From: Muricea muricata
Taxonomy: Eukaryota; Cnidaria; Anthozoa; Malacalcyonacea; Plexauridae
Direction: 5' to 3'
NCBI GenBank assembly: GCA_963855995.1
Contig: OY979727.1
Span: 5,909,001-5,973,000 of the forward strand
Length of the DNA: 64,000 nt
In this document: piece after piece, positions 8,744 to 20,689 of the stretch
Position numbering within the stretch: position 1 is the stretch's first letter
Layout of the letters: each line of letters opens with the position of its first letter
Made by a program: the position numbers and the translations under genes
The notes under the pieces: model-generated
Database searches by the model: none
What the model was told of the DNA's origin: nothing
The model's input: only the letters and a program-made list of their open reading frames with translations

Positions 8744-11328
8744 GTAAGCTTCTAACTTCAACATGTTATTTTGCTCGTGACAATAATTTGAATGCGGAAA
8801 ACATGATTCCTGACTTGCTAAGTTCTCTAATTTCCATTTAGAAAGTCCCTTTTAATTCCGTGATTGCAATATATCATTGCGCTTAACTCATTCAGTTTTG
8901 CCCTTAAAACATCATTTTAAGCTCCAAAACGTTGCCGTGATCGATTTAAGACGGCAGTTTTTAGTTGATAATTTGAGCAAGTTTTTACGCTCAAATCGCT
9001 TTAAAAGCGCTTAAAACGCGTTTTTAATGCTTCTAAGATCGTTTCTTTTCTGTTTCAAAGTAAGTTGTAAGCTTCTAACTTCAACATGTTATTTTGCTCG
9101 TGACAATAATTTGAATGCAGAAAACATGATTCCTGACTTGCTAAGTTCTCTAATTTCCAATTAGAAAGTCCCTTTTAATTCCGTGATTGCAATATATCAT
9201 TGCGCTTAACTCATTCAGTTTTGCCCTTAAAACATCATTTTAAGCTCCAAAACGTTTCCGTGATCGATTTAAGACGGCAGTTTTTAGTTGATAATTTGAG
9301 CATGTTTTTACGCTCAAATCGCTTTAAAAGCGCTTAAAACGCGTTTTTAATGCTTCTAAGATCGTTTTTTTTCTGTTTCAAAGTAAGTTGTAAGCTTCTA
9401 ACTTCAACATGTTATTTTTCTCATGACAATAATTTGAATGCGGAAAACATGATTCCTGACTTGCTAAGTTCTCTAATTTCCATTTAGAAAGTCCCTTTTA
9501 ATTCCGTGATTGCAATATATCATTGCGCTCAACTCATTCAGTTTTTGCCCTTAAAACAACATTTTAAGCTCCAAAACGTTGCCGTGATCGATTTAAGACG
9601 GCAGTTTTTAGTTGATAATTTGAGCATGTTTTTACGCTCAAATCGCTTTAAAAGGCGCTTAAAACGCGTTTTTAATGCTTCTAAGATCGTTTCTTTTCTG
9701 TTTCAAAGTAAGTTGTAAGCTTCTAACTTCAACATGTTATTTTGCTCGTGACAATAATTTGAATGCGGAAAACATGATTCCTGACTTGCTAAGTTCTCTA
9801 TTTTCCATTTAGAAAGTCCCTTTTAATTCCGTGATTGCAATATATCATTGCGCTCAACTCATTCAGTTTGGCCCTTAAAACATCATTTTAAGCTCTAAAA
9901 CAGTGGCATGATCGATTTATAACGGCAGTTTTTAGTTGATCATTTGAGCATGTTTTTACGCTCAAATCGCTTTAAAAGCGCTTAAAACCCGTTTTTAGTG
10001 GTTCTAAGATCGTTTCTGTTCTGTTTCGAGATAGGTTGTAAGCTTCTCACTTCAACATGTTATTTTGCTCTTGACGATAGTTTGAGTGACGAAAACAGGA
10101 TTCCTGACTTACTAAGTTCTCCAACTTCCATTTAGAAAGTCCCTTTTAGGTCCGTGATTGGAATATATCATTGCGCTCAACTCATTCAGTTTGACTCTGA
10201 AAACATCATTTTAAGCTCCAAAACGTTGCCGTGATCGATTTAAGACGGGAGTTTTTAGTTCATAATTTGAGCATGTTTTTACGCTCAAATCGCTTTAAAA
10301 GCGCTTAAAACGCGTTTTTAATGATTCTAAGATCGTTTCTGTTCTGTTTCGAGGTGGGTTGTAAGCTTCTCTTTTCATCATGTTATTTTGCTCGTGACAA
10401 TAATTTGAATGCGGAAAACATGATTCCTGACTTCCTAAGTTCTCTAATTTTCATTTAGAAAGTCCCTGTTAATTCCGTGATTGCTATATATCATTGCGCT
10501 CAACTCATTCAGTTTTGCCCTTAAAAAATCATTTTAAGCTCCAAAACGTTGCCGTGATCGATTTAAGACGGCAGTTTTTAGTTGATAATTTGAGCATGTT
10601 TTTACGCTCAAATCGCTTTAAAAGCGCTTAAAACGCGTTTTTAATGATTCTAAGATCGTTTCTGTTCTGTTTCGAGGTGGGTTGTAAGCTTCTCTCTTCA
10701 ACATGGTATTTTGCTCGTGACGATAGTCTGAGTGCCGAAAACAGGATTCCTGACTTACTAAGTTCTCTAACTTCCATTTAGAAAGTCCCTTTTAGGTCCG
10801 TGATTGCTATATATCATTGCGCTCAACTCGTTTAGTTTGACTCTGAAAACATCATTTTAAGGTCCAAAACGTTGCCGTGATCGATTTAAGACGGAAGTTT
10901 TTAGTTGATAATTTGAGCATGTTTTTACGCTCAAATCGCTTTAAAAGCGCTTAAAACGCGTTTTTAATGATTCTAAGCTCGTTTCTGTTCTGTTTCGAGG
11001 TGGGTTGTAAGCTTCTCACTTCAACATGTTATTTTGCTCGTGACGATAATTTGAGTTCCGAAAACAGGATTCCTGACTTGCTAAGTTCTCCAACTTCCAT
11101 TTAGAAAGTCCCTTTTAGGTCCGTGATTGCAATATATCATTGCGCTCAACTCGTTCAGTTGGGCCCTGAAAAAATCATTTTAAGCTCCAAAACGTTGGCG
11201 TGATCGATTTAAGACGGCAGTTTTTAAAAGATCATTTGAGCATGTTTTTACGCTAAAATCGCTTCAAAGCGCTTAAAACGCGTTTTTAATGATTGTAAGA
11301 TCGTTTCTTTTCTGTCTCAAAGCAAGTT
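8744..11328 (+). repeat. 8-monomer higher-order unit, copy 2, with F-G inserted
   Basis: The order is A1 8744, A3 9067, A1 (325 bp) 9390, A2 9715, F 10038, G 10361, B 10684 and C 11007. The first four monomers match 6160-7453 at an offset of 2,584-2,585 bp. Here A2 leads into F and G before B, as at 349 and 3901. D and E are missing after C, because the following monomer is a D/A chimera. Confidence 0.88.
9390..9714 (+). repeat. 325-bp A1 monomer variant, copy 3
   Basis: This is the third copy of the two-insertion variant, 2,584 bp after copy 2. The chance frame is at 9506-9718. Only the sequence just upstream differs (an eight-T run at 9366 instead of tttcttttctg). Confidence 0.9.
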
Positions 11329-12620
11329 GTAAGCTTCTCACTTCAACATGTTATTTTGCTCGTGACAATAATTTGAATGCAGAAAACATGATTCCTGACT
11401 TGCTAAGTTCTCTAATTTCCAATTAGAAAGTCCCTTTTAATTCCGTGATTGCAATATATCATTGCGCTTAACTCATTCAGTTTTACCCTTAAAACATCAT
11501 TTTAAGCTCCAAAACGTTGCCGTGATCGATTTAAGACGGCAGTTTTTAGTTGATAATTTGAGCATCTTTTTACGCTCAAATCGCTTTAAAAGCGCTTAAA
11601 ACGCGTTTTTAATGCTTCTAAGATCGTTTCTTTTCTGTTTCAAAGTAAGTTGTAAGCTTCTAACTTCAACATGTTATTTTGCTCGTGACAATAATTTGAA
11701 TGCGGAAAACATGATTCCTGAGTTGCTAAGTTCTCTAATTTCCATTTAGAAAGTCCCTGTTAATTCCGTGATTGCTATATATCATTGCGCTCAACTCATT
11801 CAGTTTTGCCCTTAAAACATCATTTTAAGCTCCAAAACGTTGCCGTGATCGATTTAAGACGGCAGTTTTTAGTTGATAATTTGAGCATGTTTTTACGCTC
11901 AAATCGCTTTAAAAGCGCTTAAAACGCGTTTTTAATGATTCTAAGATCGTTTCTGTTCTGTTTCGAGGTGGGTTGTAAGCTTCTCTCTTCAACATGGTAT
12001 TTTGCTCGTGACGATAGTCTGAGTGCCGAAAACAGGATTCCTGACTTACTAAGTTCTCCAACTTCCATTTAGAAAGTCCCTTTTAGGTCCGTGATTGGAA
12101 TATATCATTGCGCTCAACTCATTCAGTTTTGCCCTTAAAACAACATTTTAAGCTCCAAAACGTTGCCGTGATCGATTTAAGACGGCAGTTTTTAGTTGAT
12201 AATTTGAGCATGTTTTTACGCTCAAATCGCTTTAAAAGCGCTTAAAACATGTTTTTAATGCTTCTAAGATCGTTTCTTTTCTGTTTCAAAGTAAGTTGTA
12301 AGCTTCTAACTTCAACATGTTATTTTGCTCGTGACAATAATTTGAATGCGGAAAACATGATTCCTGACTTGCTAAGTTCTCTAATTTCCATTTAGAAAGT
12401 CCCTGTTAATTCCGTGATTGCTATATATCATTGCGCTCAACTCATTCAGTTTTGCCCTTAAAACATCATTTTAAGCTCCAAAACGTTGCCGTGATCGATT
12501 TAAGACGGCAGTTTTTAGTTGATAATTTGAGCATGTTTTTACGCTCAAATCGCTTTAAAAGCGCTTAAAACGCGTTTTTAATGATTCTAAGATCGTTTCT
12601 GTTCTGTTTCGAGGTGGGTT
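11329..12620 (+). repeat. Four shuffled monomers: D/A3, A1/G, B/A1, A1/G
   Basis: The unit at 11329 starts as D (reached by gattgtaag and tctcaaagcaag, then cacttc) and becomes A3 by 11369 (gaatgcag, ccaattag). The unit at 11652 is A1 with cctgttaattcc and gctat, ending in the gattctaag and gaggtggg form that precedes B. The unit at 11975 starts as B and ends as A1 (aacaac, gcttctaag). The unit at 12298 resembles 11652 and leads into B. All four are explained by crossovers or gene conversion between existing subtypes. Confidence 0.85.
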
Positions 12621-14878
12621 GTAAGCTTCTCTCTTCAACATGGTATTTTGCTCGTGACGATAGTCTGAGTGCCGAAAACAGGATTCCTGACTTACTAAGT
12701 TCTCCAACTTCCATTTAGAAAGTCCCTTTTAGGTCCGTGATTGCTATATATCATTGCGCTCAACTCGTTTAGTTTGACTCTGAAAACATCATTTTAAGCT
12801 CCAAAACGTTGCCGTGATCGATTTAAGACGGAAGTTTTTAGTTGATAATTTGAGCATGTTTTTACGCTCAAATCGCTTTAAAAGCGCTTAAAACGCGTTT
12901 TTAATGATTCTAAGCTCGTTTCTGTTCTGTTTCGAGGTGGGTTGTAAGCTTCTCACTTCAACATGTTATTTTGCTCGTGACGATAATTTGAGTTCCGAAA
13001 ACAGGATTCCTGACTTGCTAAGTTCTCCAACTTCCATTTAGAAAGTCCCTTTTAGGTCCGTAATTGCAATATATCATTGCGCTCAACTCGTTCAGTTGGG
13101 CCCTGAAAAAATCATTTTAAGCTCCAAAACGTTGGCGTGATCGATTTAAGACGGCAGTTTTTAAACGATCATTTGAGCATGTTTTTACGCTAAAATCGCT
13201 TCAAAGCACTTAAAACGCGTTTTTAATGATTGTAAGATCGTTTCTTTTCTGTCTCAAAGCAAGTTGTAAGCTTCTCACTTCAACATGTTATTTTGCTCGT
13301 GACAATAGTTTGAGTGCCGAAAACATTATTCCTGACTTGCTAAGTTCTCTAGTTTCAATTTAGAAACTCCCTTTTAGGTCCGTGATTGCAATATATCATT
13401 GCGCTCAACTCATTCAGTTTGGCCCTTAAAACATCATTTTATACTCAAAAACGTTGCTGTGATCGATTTAAGACGGAAGTTTTTAGTTGATAATTTGAGC
13501 ATGTTTTTACGCTCAAATCGCTTTAAAAGCGCTTAAAACGCGTTTTTAATGATTCTAAGCTCGTTTTTGTTCTGTTTCGAGGTAGGTTGTAAGCTTCTCA
13601 CTTCAACATGTTATTTTGCTCTTGACGATAGTTTGAGTGACGAAAACAGGATTCCTGACTTACTAAGTTCTCCAACTTCCATTTAGAAAGTCCCTTTTAG
13701 GTCCGTGATTGCTATATATCATTGCGCTCAACTCGTTTAGTTTGACTCTGAAAACATCATTTTAAGCTCCAAAACGTTGCCGTGATCGATTTAAGACGGA
13801 AGTTTTTAGTTGATAATTTGAGCATGTTTTTACGCTCAAATCGCTTTAAAAGCGCTTAAAACGCGTTTTTAATGATTCTAAGCTCGTTTCTGTTCTGTTT
13901 CGAGGTGGGTTGTAAGCTTCTCACTTCAACATGTTATTTTGCTCGTGACGATAATTTGAGTTCCGAAAACAGGATTCCTGACTTGCTAAGTTCTCCAACT
14001 TCCATTTAGAAAGTCCCTTTTAGGTCCGTAATTGCAATATATCATTGCGCTCAACTCGTTCAGTTGGGCCCTGAAAAAATCATTTTAAGCTCCAAAACGT
14101 TGGCGTGATCGATTTAAGACGGCAGTTTTTAAACGATCATTTGAGCATGTTTTTACGCTAAAATCGCTTCAAAGCACTTAAAACGCGTTTTTAATGATTG
14201 TAAGATCGTTTCTTTTCTGTCTCAAAGCAAGTTGTAAGCTTCTCACTTCAACATGTTATTTTGCTCGTGACAATAGTTTGAGTGCCGAAAACATTATTCC
14301 TGACTTGCTAAGTTCTCTAGTTTCAATTTAGAAACTCCCTTTTAGGTCCGTGATTGCAATATATCATTGCGCTCAACTCATTCAGTTTGGCCCTTAAAAC
14401 ATCATTTTATACTCAAAAACGTTGCTGTGATCGATTTAAGACGGAAGTTTTTAGTTGATAATTTGAGCATGTTTTTACGCTCAAATCGCTTTAAAAGCGC
14501 TTAAAACGCGTTTTTAATGATTCTAAGCTCGTTTTTGTTCTGTTTCGAGGTAGGTTGTAAGCTTCTCACTTCAACATGTTATTTTGCTCTTGACGATAGT
14601 TTGAGTGACGAAAACAGGATTCTTGACTTTCTAATTTCTCCAACTTCCATTTAGAAAGTCCCTTTTAGGTCCGTGATTGCAATATATCATTGCGCTCAAC
14701 TCGTTCAGTTGGGCCCTGAAAAAATCATTTTAAGCTCCAAAACGTTGCCGTGATCGATTTAAGACGGCAGTTTTAAAAAGATCATTTGAGCATGTTTTTA
14801 CGCTAAAATCGCTTCAAAGCGCTTAAAACGCGTTTTTAATGCTTCTAAGATCGTTTCTTTTCTGTTTCAAAGTAAGTT
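12621..14878 (+). repeat. Expanded cassette B-C-D-(F/B)-C-D-E
   Basis: Landmarks are B 12621, C 12944, D 13266, F/B chimera 13589, C 13912, D 14234 and E 14557. The C-D pair is duplicated at an offset of 968 bp. Both copies share the private changes ggtccgtaattg, ttaaacgatc, gcacttaaaac and atttatactc. The unit at 13589 has an F left half (cttgacg, tactaag) and a B right half (gctatata, cgtttag). The same C, D and E haplotypes reappear at 17140 and 33876. Confidence 0.88.
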
Positions 14879-16816
14879 GTAAGCTTCTAACTTCAACATG
14901 TTATTTTGCTCGTGACAATAATTTGAATGCGGAAAACATGATTCCTGACTTGCTAAGTTCTCTAATTTCCATTTAGAAAGTCCCTTTTAATTCCGTGATT
15001 GCAATATATCATTGCGCTTAACTCATTCAGTTTTGCCCTTAAAACATCATTTTAAGCTCCAAAACGTTGCCGTGATCGATTTAAGACGGCAGTTTTTAGT
15101 TGATAATTTGAGCATGTTTTTACACTCAAATCGCTTTAAAAGCGCTTAAAACGCGTTTTTAATGCTTCTAAGATCGTTTCTTTTCTGTTTCAAAGTAAGT
15201 TGTAAGCTTCTAACTTCAACATGTTATTTTGCTCGTGACAATAATTTGAATGCGGAAAACATGATTCCTGACTTGCTAAGTTCTCTAATTTCCATTTAGA
15301 AAGTCCCTTTTAATTCCGTGATTGCAATATATCATTGCGCTCAACTCATTCAGTTTTGCCCTTAAAACATCATTTTAAGCTCCAAAACGTTGCCGTGATC
15401 GATTTAAGACGGCAGTTTTTAGTTGATAATTTGAGCAAGTTTTTACGCTCAAATCGCTTTAAAAGCGCTTAAAACGCGTTTTTAATGCTTCTAAGATCGT
15501 TTCTTTTCTGTTTCAAAGTAAGTTGTAAGCTTCTAACTTCAACATGTTATTTTGCTCGTGACAATAATTTGAATGCAGAAAACATGATTCCTGACTTGCT
15601 AAGTTCTCTAATTTCCAATTAGAAAGTCCCTTTTAATTCCGTGATTGCAATATATCATTGCGCTTAACTCATTCAGTTTTGCCCTTAAAACATCATTTTA
15701 AGCTCCAAAACGTTGCCGTGATCGATTTAAGACGGCAGTTTTTAGTTGATAATTTGAGCATGTTTTTACGCTCAAATCGCTTTAAAAGCGCTTAAAACGC
15801 GTTTTTAATGCTTCTAAGATCATTTCTTTTCTGTTTCAAAGTAAGTTGTAAGCTTCTAACTTCAACATGTTATTTTGCTCGTGACAATAATTTGAATGCG
15901 GAAAACATGATTCCTGACTTGCTAAGTTCTCTAATTTCCATTTAGAAAGTCCCTTTTAATTCCGTGATTGCAATATATCATTGCGCTCAACTCATTCAGT
16001 TTTGCCCTTAAAACAACATTTTAAGCTCCAAAACGTTGCCGTGATCGATTTAAGACGGCAGTTTTTAGTTGATAATTTGAGCATGTTTTTACGCTCAAAT
16101 CGCTTTAAAAGCGCTTAAAACGCGTTTTTAATGCTTCTAAGATCGTTTCTTTTCTGTTTCAAAGTAAGTTGTAGGCTTCTAACTTCAACATGTTATTTTG
16201 CTCGTGACAATAATTTGAATGCGGAAAACATGATTCCTGACTTGCTAAGTTCTCTAATTTCCATTTAGAAAGTCCCTTTTAATTCCGTGATTGCAATATA
16301 TCATTGCGCTTAACTCACTCAGTTTTGCCCTTAAAACATCATTTTAAGCTCCAAAACGTTGCCGTGATCGATTTAAGACGGCAGTTTTTAGTTGATAATT
16401 TGAGCATGTTTTTACACTCAAATCGCTTTAAAAGCGCTTAAAACGCGTTTTTAATGCTTCTAAGATCGTTTCTTTTCTGTTTCAAAGTAAGTTGTAAGCT
16501 TCTAACTTCAACATGTTATTTTGCTCGTGACAATAATTTGAATGCGGAAAACATGATTCCTGACTTGCTAAGTTCTCTAATTTCCATTTAGAAAGTCCCT
16601 GTTAATTCCGTGATTGCTATATATCATTGCGCTCAACTCATTCAGTTTTGCCCTTAAAACATCATTTTAAGCTCCAAAACGTTGCCGTGATCGATTTAAG
16701 ACGGCAGTTTTTAGTTGATAATTTGAGCATGTTTTTACGCTCAAATCGCTTTAAAAGCGCTTAAAACGCGTTTTTAATGATTCTAAGATCGTTTCTGTTC
16801 TGTTTCGAGGTGGGTT
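14879..16816 (+). repeat. Run of six A monomers (A1, A1, A3, A1, A1, A1)
   Basis: Landmarks are 14879, 15202, 15525 (A3), 15848, 16171 and 16494. The unit at 16171 has lost HindIII (gtaggctt). The unit at 16494 carries cctgttaattcc and gctat and ends in the form that precedes B. The 15525 unit ends aagatcattt, a private change shared with 18752 and 35489. Confidence 0.88.
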
Positions 16817-18105
16817 GTAAGCTTCTCTCTTCAACATGGTATTTTGCTCGTGACGATAGTCTGAGTGCCGAAAACAGGATTCCTGACTTACTAAGTTCTC
16901 CAACTTCCATTTAGAAAGTCCCTTTTAGGTCCGTGATTGCTATATATCATTGCGCTCAACTCGTTTAGTTTGACTCTGAAAACATCATTTTAAGCTCCAA
17001 AACGTTGCCGTGATCGATTTAAGACGGAAGTTTTTAGTTGATAATTTGAGCATGTTTTTACGCTCAAATCGCTTTAAAAGCGCTTAAAACGCGTTTTTAA
17101 TGATTCTAAGCTCGTTTCTGTTCTGTTTCGAGGTGGGTTGTAAGCTTCTCACTTCAACATGTTATTTTGCTCGTGACGATAATTTAATTCCGAAAACAGG
17201 ATTCCTGACTTGCTAAGTTCTCCAACTTCCATTTAGAAAGTCCCTTTTAGGTCCGTAATTGCAATATATCATTGCGCTCAACTCGTTCAGTTGGGCCCTG
17301 AAAAAATCATTTTAAGCTCCAAAACGTTGGCGTGATCGATTTAAGACGGCAGTTTTTAAACGATCATTTGAGCATGTTTTTACGCTAAAATCGCTTCAAA
17401 GCACTTAAAACGCGTTTTTAATGATTGTAAGATCGTTTCTTTTCTGTCTCAAAGCAAGTTGTAAGCTTCTCACTTCAACATGTTATTTTGCTCGTGACAA
17501 TAGTTTGAGTGCCGAAAACATTATTCCTGACTTGCTAAGTTCTCTAGTTTCAATTTAGAAACTCCCTTTTAGGTCCGTGATTGCAATATATCATTGCGCT
17601 CAACTCATTCAGTTTGGCCCTTAAAACATCATTTTATACTCAAAAACCTTGCTTTGATCGATTTAAGACGGAAGTTTTTAGTTGATAATTTGAGCATGTT
17701 TTTACGCTCAAATCGCTTTAAAAGCGCTTAAAACGCGTTTTTAATGATTCTAAGCTCGTTTTTGTTCTGTTTCGAGGTAGGTTGTAAGCTTCTCACTTCA
17801 ACATGTTATTTTGCTCTTGACGATAGTTTGAGTGACGAAAATAGGATTCTTGACTTTCTAAGTTCTCCAACTTCCATTTAGAAAGTCCCTTTTAGGTCCG
17901 TGATTGCAATATATCATTGCGCTCAACTCGTTCAGTTGGGCCCTGAAAAAATCATTTTAAGCTCCAAAACGTTGCCGTGATCGATTTAAGACGGCAGTTT
18001 TAAAAAGATCATTTGAGCATGTTTTTACGCTAAAATCGCTTCAAAGCGCTTAAAACGCGTTTTTAATGCTTCTAAGATCGTTTCTTTTCTGTTTCAAAGT
18101 AAGTT
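16817..18105 (+). repeat. B-C-D-E cassette
   Basis: Landmarks are B 16817, C 17140, D 17461 and E 17784. The C unit is the only 321-bp monomer, lacking one base in aatttaattccg besides the usual C-type deletion. E carries gaaaatagg (17837), found again at 34574. The stretch from C onward is the left end of the segment copied at an offset of 16,737 bp. Confidence 0.9.
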
Positions 18106-20689
18106 GTAAGCTTCTAACTTCAACATGTTATTTTGCTCGTGACAATAATTTGAATGCGGAAAACATGATTCCTGACTTGCTAAGTTCTCTAATTTCCATT
18201 TAGAAAGTCCGTTTTAATTCCGTGATTGCAATATATCATTGCGCTTAACTCATTCAGTTTTGCCCTTAAAACATCATTTTAAGCTCCAAAACGTTGCCGT
18301 GATCGATTTAAGACGGCAGTTTTTAGTTGATAATTTGAGCATGTTTTTACACTCAAATCGCTTTAAAAGCGCTTAAAACGCGTTTTTAATGCTTCTAAGA
18401 TCGTTTCTTTTCTGTTTCAAAGTAAGTTGTAAGCTTCTAACTTCAACATGTTATTTTGCTCGTGACAATAATTTGAATGCGGAAAACATGATTCCTGACT
18501 TGCTAAGTTCTCTAATTTCCATTTAGAAAGTCCCTTTTAATTCCGTGATTGCAATATATCATTGCGCTCAACTCATTCAGTTTTGCCCTTAAAACAACAT
18601 TTTAAGCTCCAAAACGTTGCCGTGATCGATTTAAGACGGCAGTTTTTAGTTGATAATTTGAGCAAGTTTTTACGCTCAAATCGCTTTAAAAGCGCTTAAA
18701 ACGCGTTTTTAATGCTTCTAAGATCGTTTCTTTTCTGTTTCAAAGTAAGTTGTAAGCTTCTAACTTCAACATGTTATTTTGCTCGTGACAATAATTTGAA
18801 TGCAGAAAACATGATTCCTGACTTGCTAAGTTCTCTAATTTCCAATTAGAAAGTCCCTTTTAATTCCGTGATTGCAATATATCATTGCGCTTAACTCATT
18901 CAGTTTTGCCCTTAAAACATCATTTTAAGCTCCAAAACGTTGCCGTGATCGATTTAAGACGGCAGTTTTTAGTTGATAATTTGAGCATGTTTTTACGCTC
19001 AAATCGCTTTAAAAGCGCTTAAAACGCGTTTTTAATGCTTCTAAGATCATTTCTTTTCTGTTTCAAAGTAAGTTGTAAGCTTCTAACTTCAACATGTTAT
19101 TTTGCTCGTGACAATAATTTGAATGCGGAAAACATGATTCCTGACTTGCTAAGTTCTCTAATTTCCATTTAGAAAGTCCCTTTTAATTCCGTGATTGCAA
19201 TATATCATTGCGCTCAACTCATTCAGTTTTGCCCTTAAAACAACATTTTAAGCTCCAAAACGTTGCCGTGATCGATTTAAGACGGCAGTTTTTAATTGAT
19301 AATTTGAGCATGTTTTTACGCTCAAATCGCTTTAAAAGCGCTTAAAACGCGTTTTTAATGCTTCTAAGATCGTTTCTTTTCTGTTTCAAAGTAAGTTGTA
19401 AGCTTCTAACTTCAACATGTTATTTTGCTCGTGACAATAATTTGAATGCGGAAAACATGATTCCTGACTTGCTAAGTTCTCTAATTTCCATTTAGAAAGT
19501 CCCTTTTAATTCCGTGATTGCAATATATCATTGCGCTTAACTCATTCAGTTTTGCCCTTAAAACATCATTTTAAGCTCCAAAACGTTGCCGTGATCGATT
19601 TAAGACGGCAGTTTTTAGTTGATAATTTGAGCATGTTTTTACACTCAAATCGCTTTAAAAGCGCTTAAAACGCGTTTTTAATGCTTCTAAGATCGTTTCT
19701 TTTCTGTTTCAAAGTAAGTTGTAAGCTTCTAACTTCAACATGTTATTTTGCTCGTGACAATAATTTGAATGCGGAAAACATGATTCCTGACTTGCTAAGT
19801 TCTCTAATTTCCATTTAGAAAGTCCCTTTTAATTCCGTGATTGCAATATATCATTGCGCTCAACTCATTCAGTTTTGCCCTTAAAACAACATTTTAAGCT
19901 CCAAAACGTTGCCGTGATCGATTTAAGACGGCAGTTTTTAGTTGATAATTTGAGCAAGTTTTTACGCTCAAATCGCTTTAAAAGCGCTTAAAACGCGTTT
20001 TTAATGCTTCTAAGATCGTTTCTTTTCTGTTTCAAAGTAAGTTGTAAGCTTCTAACTTCAACATGTTATTTTGCTCGTGACAATAATTTGAATGCAGAAA
20101 ACATGATTCCTGACTTGCTAAGTTCTCTAATTTCCAATTAGAAAGTCCCTTTTAATTCCGTGATTGCAATATATCATTGCGCTTAACTCATTCAGTTTTG
20201 CCCTTAAAACATCATTTTAAGCTCCAAAACGTTGCCGTGATCGATTTAAGACGGCAGTTTTTAGTTGATAATTTGAGCATGTTTTTACGCTCAAATCGCT
20301 TTAAAAGCGCTTAAAACGCGTTTTTAATGCTTCTAAGATCGTTTCTTTTCTGTTTCAAAGTAAGTTGTAAGCTTCTAACTTCAACATGTTATTTTGCTCG
20401 TGACAATAATTTGAATGCGGAAAACATGATTCCTGACTTGCTAAGTTCTCTAATTTGCATTTAGAAAGTCCCTTTTAATTCCGTGATTGCAATATATCAT
20501 TGCGCTCAACTGATTCAGTTTTGCCCTTAAAACAACATTTTAAGCTCCAAAACGTTGCCGTGATCGATTTAAGACGGCAGTTTTTAGTTGATAATTTGAG
20601 CATGTTTTTACGCTCAAATCGCTTTAAAAGCGCTTAAAACGCGTTTTTAATGCTTCTAAGATCGTTTCTTTTCTGTTTCAAAGTAAGTT
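18106..20689 (+). repeat. Two 4-mer higher-order repeats of A monomers (1,292 bp each)
   Basis: Monomers at 18106, 18429, 18752 and 19075 are repeated in the same order at 19398, 19721, 20044 and 20367. Within each 4-mer, the first unit has cgcttaactc and tacactcaaatc, the second has gagcaagttttt, the third is A3 and the fourth is plain A1. Small differences exist, such as aagatcattt at 19045 against aagatcgttt in the second 4-mer, and tttgcatttag in the unit at 20367. Confidence 0.88.
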
